A DNA stretch of 15,692 nt from UBA5272 sp964577625. GTDB lineage: Bacteria > Patescibacteriota > Minisyncoccia > Phycocordibacterales > UBA5272. The stretch spans positions 1-15,692 of the forward strand of contig CAZNZP010000012.1 in assembly GCA_964577625.1 (NCBI GenBank), written 5' to 3'. Numbering within the stretch: the first letter of the stretch is position 1; each line of letters opens with the position of its first letter. Made by a program: the position numbers and the translations under genes. Shown here piece after piece: positions 14,037 to 15,692 of the stretch. The notes under the pieces are model-generated. The model saw only the letters and a list, made by a program, of their open reading frames with translations. It did not search any database and had not been told where the DNA came from.

Positions 14037-15122
14037 ATGAAAGATGAAAAAACCACTCAAAAAGACGAAGATGTCCGCCATTTAGCTTTGTATAGGAAAT
14101 ACCGTCCTCAAGAATTTAAAGAGGTTTTAGGGCAAGATTTAGCTATTCAGGTACTAGAAACAGCTATAAATCAAGATAAAATCTATCACGCTTATATCTT
14201 TGCTGGAGATCGTGGTACTGGAAAGACTACAGTGGCTAGAATATTTGCTAAAAATATTGGTTGCTCTCAAGATGACATTTTTGAGCTGGATGCAGCAAGT
14301 AATAATAAAGTAGAAGATATTCGTCTCATTATTGACGCTACTCAAGCTTCAACTTTTGGCTCTAGATACAAAGTCTATATCTTAGACGAAGCTCATATGC
14401 TATCCAAATCAGCTTTTAACGCACTCTTAAAAACTTTAGAAGAGCCGCCAAGTCATGTGATTTTTATTTTAGCGACTACAGATAAACATAAAATTCCAGA
14501 TACAATTATTTCTAGATGTCAGGAAATAGATTTTGCTTCACCAGATATTAAAAATTTAGAAAAACTAATCACTTCTGTGAGTAAAAAAGAAGGTATAGAA
14601 ATAGCTTCGGATGCTAAGAAAAAGATTGCTGAAGAAGGTCGCGGATCATTCAGGGATACTTTGAGTGTCTTAGAAAAGATTTTAAACACTTTAAATAAAA
14701 AAGAAATCTCTATTGAGGATGTAAAAGAAATGTTTGGGACTGTGGGAGACGATGAAGTTTTTAATATTTTAGAAGCTATTACAGAAAAGAATGTTCATAA
14801 ACTTTTAACCTCTTTAAATAATTTAAAACTTGAGACTAGTCAGATAGTTGATAGAGTTTATGTGGAAATTGTAAAAATGTTTGAGACAGCTTTGTTTATG
14901 AGATATTTGGATATAGAAGAAGCTAAGGAAATTTTTGGAGCACAAGTAGGGGAGAAACTTCTTAAGAAAACTAAAACTTTGGCCGAGAAACATCCTAAAG
15001 TTGTATCTTCTTCCAATTTATATAGTTTGTTAGAGATAGAGAAAGAATTAAATCAAAACTCAAATCTTAAAAAGAGTATATTAAAGACAGGTTTAGTCAG
15101 AATATTAGAAAGTGTAGAGTAA
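14037..15122 (+). CDS. dnaX: DNA polymerase III clamp-loader subunit gamma (DnaX), lacking the zinc module and tau tail
   Basis: This 361-residue AAA+ ATPase loads the beta sliding clamp for DNA polymerase III. It contains LYRKYRPQEFKEVLGQ (18-33), Walker A GDRGTGKTT (57-65), ELDAASNNKVEDIR (83-96), Walker B ILDEAH (115-120), ALLKTLEEPP (129-138) and the sensor/arginine-finger motif ISRCQ (158-162). Two things are unusual. First, between C76 and DAAS there are only 8 residues where E. coli DnaX has 29, so the three other zinc-ligand cysteines and their loop are gone. Second, the protein ends after the collar domain III, so it lacks the tau extension that contacts DnaB and the polymerase. The frame is clean, so the shortening is real rather than a sequencing error. 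Its own -10 box lies six bases before the ATG. Confidence 0.96.
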   Translation: MKDEKTTQKDEDVRHLALYRKYRPQEFKEVLGQDLAIQVLETAINQDKIYHAYIFAGDRGTGKTTVARIFAKNIGCSQDDIFELDAASNNKVEDIRLIIDATQASTFGSRYKVYILDEAHMLSKSAFNALLKTLEEPPSHVIFILATTDKHKIPDTIISRCQEIDFASPDIKNLEKLITSVSKKEGIEIASDAKKKIAEEGRGSFRDTLSVLEKILNTLNKKEISIEDVKEMFGTVGDDEVFNILEAITEKNVHKLLTSLNNLKLETSQIVDRVYVEIVKMFETALFMRYLDIEEAKEIFGAQVGEKLLKKTKTLAEKHPKVVSSSNLYSLLEIEKELNQNSNLKKSILKTGLVRILESVE

Positions 15123-15188
15123 TACTTTTAAGTATAAATATTAGCTTAAGCTAAATAAATGAATTGATTAATAAATAAAGCTTTATTT
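15122..15188. repeat. Cluster of three short perfect palindromes after dnaX
   Basis: ATACTT-TT-AAGTAT (15122-15135) begins at the dnaX stop codon. TTAGCTTAAGCTAA (15141-15154) is a 14-bp perfect palindrome, and AAATAAAGCTTTATTT (15173-15188) a 16-bp one. All are AT-rich, and low complexity raises the chance background, but three in 67 bp is dense. Together they might help end dnaX transcription; none has a good GC stem plus U-run. Confidence 0.5.
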
Positions 15189-15189
15189 G

Positions 15190-15233
15190 TATATATAGTG
15201 TCGTAAAAGAATGATTGTGCGACACTGTATATA
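15190..15233. repeat. Long stem-loop downstream of dnaX
   Basis: TATATATAGTGTCG (15190-15203) pairs over 14 bp, with one G-T wobble, with CGACACTGTATATA (15220-15233) around a 16-nt loop. The GC-containing tip GTGTCG/CGACAC is the most stable part. No T-run follows on either strand, so it is not a classic terminator. Bases 15234-15297, between it and the predicted small RNA, show nothing I can assign. Confidence 0.65.
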
Positions 15234-15297
15234 TTAAACCCTCCTTACATTTAAACCTACCTTTTTACTTATATTCATATATACATATCTTTTCTAT

Positions 15298-15332
15298 AAA
15301 ACAAAACACACGGTTGAGCACCGTATGTTTTG
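15298..15332 (-). terminator. Intrinsic terminator of the minus-strand structured RNA
   Basis: Read on the minus strand, CAAAACATACGGT and ACCGTGTGTTTTG form a 13-bp stem with one mismatch and the loop GCTCA. TTTTATAG follows immediately, a U-tract as expected for intrinsic termination. The plus strand lacks such a tract. Confidence 0.7.
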
Positions 15333-15418
15333 CTAGTCACCCAGACTATTATTATATTGTGTGATTCTTACGAATCTATAGGAGAGACAGAAATGTGGGA
15401 TTTTTCTATCTCCCCTAT
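15298..15418 (-). ncRNA. Predicted ~120-nt structured small RNA, family unknown
   Basis: On the minus strand an extended -10 (TGATATAAT) is followed, at the expected start distance, by four consecutive hairpins. The 5' stem pairs 15403-15418 with 15378-15393 (16 positions, two mismatches), loop AATCCCACA. A small GATTC/GAATC stem (15363-15376) is closed by GTAA, a GNRA tetraloop. After an AT-rich linker, TAGTC/GACTA (15334-15348) has loop TGGGT. The terminator hairpin ends the RNA. CCCA in the first loop can pair with TGGG in the third, a possible kissing contact. No open reading frame follows on this strand before dnaX, so it is more likely a free-standing RNA than a riboswitch. I do not recognise tmRNA, RNase P, 6S or SRP RNA signatures. 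Confidence 0.55.
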
Positions 15419-15423
15419 TAGAA

Positions 15424-15432
15424 ATTATATCA
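15424..15432 (-). promoter_or_regulatory. Extended -10 promoter of the structured RNA
   Basis: The minus strand reads TGATATAAT, a perfect TGn-TATAAT. The 5' stem of the predicted RNA begins six bases downstream, at the expected transcription start. No clear -35 box is visible. Confidence 0.6.
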
Positions 15433-15487
15433 AGAGATTTTTGAGTACAAAGATTTACAGAATTAATAAATATTGTATAATATATTT

Positions 15488-15692
15488 TTATTTTTTCTTA
15501 AAAACTTCTAATTCAATTCCGGTAGCAAACTTTATAACAGAAACTAATCCTTTCCAAAAAGCTTCAAAAATATTTGGTAAATTAAGTTTCTTAAAGAGGT
15601 GAAAAAAATCAAATTTTCCATCTTTATGCTCACCATTAGTAATAGTCACATAAACAGCTAAATAACCTAATAAGAAAGCTATAAGACAATAA
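15488..15692 (-). CDS. C-terminal part of a membrane protein, cut by the window edge
   Basis: An open frame on the minus strand runs from the right edge to a TAA at 15488-15490 and gives the last 67 residues of a protein. It begins with a hydrophobic stretch (CLIAFLLGYLAVYVTI), then NGEHKDGKFDFFHLFKK, then EAFWKGLVSVIKFATGIELE, ending EVFKKK. The first part is a probable transmembrane helix; the second part could be amphipathic. The composition, with Trp, Gly and charged residues placed like a normal protein, makes it far more credible than the plus-strand frame that overlaps it. I do not recognise the family. The gene stops 56 bp before the promoter of the predicted small RNA and has no obvious terminator of its own. 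Confidence 0.65.
   Translation of the reverse strand, partial: YCLIAFLLGYLAVYVTITNGEHKDGKFDFFHLFKKLNLPNIFEAFWKGLVSVIKFATGIELEVFKKK

Noticed and set aside
15140..15258. Short minus-strand reading frame starting with GTG near 15228, after AAGGAGGG
   Set aside because: About 27 codons of low-complexity sequence running through a hairpin and palindromes. The spacing to the GTG is long and no protein-like composition is seen.
15122..15300. Replication origin
   Set aside because: AT-rich palindromes are present, but I see no DnaA boxes (TTATCCACA-like) and no dnaA or dnaN neighbour.
15298..15418. SRP (scRNA), 6S or tmRNA identity for the structured RNA; SRP RNA lies near dnaX in Bacillus
   Set aside because: The conserved SRP apical loop motif, the long bulged duplex of 6S and the tRNA-like ends of tmRNA are not visible.
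15330..15602. Plus-strand 90-codon open frame
   Set aside because: It runs across the hairpins of the predicted RNA and antisense to a more protein-like minus-strand frame. It has no promoter or Shine-Dalgarno sequence and its composition looks random.
1..15692. Insertion sequences, integrases, tRNA genes or att sites
   Set aside because: No transposase or integrase motifs, tRNA cloverleaf or terminal inverted repeats were found. The only sizeable direct repeat is the 31-bp pair at 2083 and 2316.

Overview
This 15.7 kb window is very AT-rich chromosomal DNA, probably from a Patescibacteria/CPR bacterium (Parcubacteria-like, for example the Nomurabacteria neighbourhood). I infer this from several things together: low GC, A/T-ending codons, TAA as the stop codon of all 15 genes, near-absence of Shine-Dalgarno sequences with -10 boxes very close to start codons, a PIF1-type helicase with a C-terminal HTH, a shortened DnaX, and compact spacing of housekeeping and accessory genes. 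No rRNA or tRNA is present, so the lineage is not proven.

Left accessory block (1-2334): a terminator-like hairpin and an extended -10 promoter precede a beta-class adenine DNA methyltransferase. A small PD-(D/E)XK protein follows 4 nt later, together forming a compact Type II restriction-modification pair. Two small membrane-anchored unknowns come next. The second lies exactly between two copies of a 31-bp direct repeat that carries a promoter and a start codon.

DNA repair block (2335-8419): a 1128-aa UvrD/AddA-type helicase with a C-terminal RecB-like nuclease domain is followed, across a large imperfect hairpin, by a 292-aa Cas4/AddB-like nuclease with a predicted 4Fe-4S cysteine set. A convergent PIF1-like helicase ends 1 nt from it. 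The first two look like a split AddAB/AdnAB-style end-processing machine.

Fe-S block (8420-10885): sufB, then an inverted two-helix membrane protein gene, then a 192-aa SufB/SufD-family protein that retains only the C-terminal part of the fold. No sufC is seen.

Translation and replication block (10886-15122): serS, a membrane-anchored unknown and a tRNA-dihydrouridine synthase form a tight cluster. dnaX follows with its own promoter; it lacks the usual zinc-binding module and the tau tail.

Right end (15123-15692): palindromes and a long hairpin follow dnaX. Next is a likely independent ~120-nt structured RNA on the minus strand, with an extended -10 promoter, four hairpins (one capped by a GUAA tetraloop) and a U-tract terminator. 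The window ends in the C-terminal part of a minus-strand membrane protein. The structured RNA is the best candidate for something undescribed. The split helicase-nuclease pair and the minimal SufD-like protein come next.
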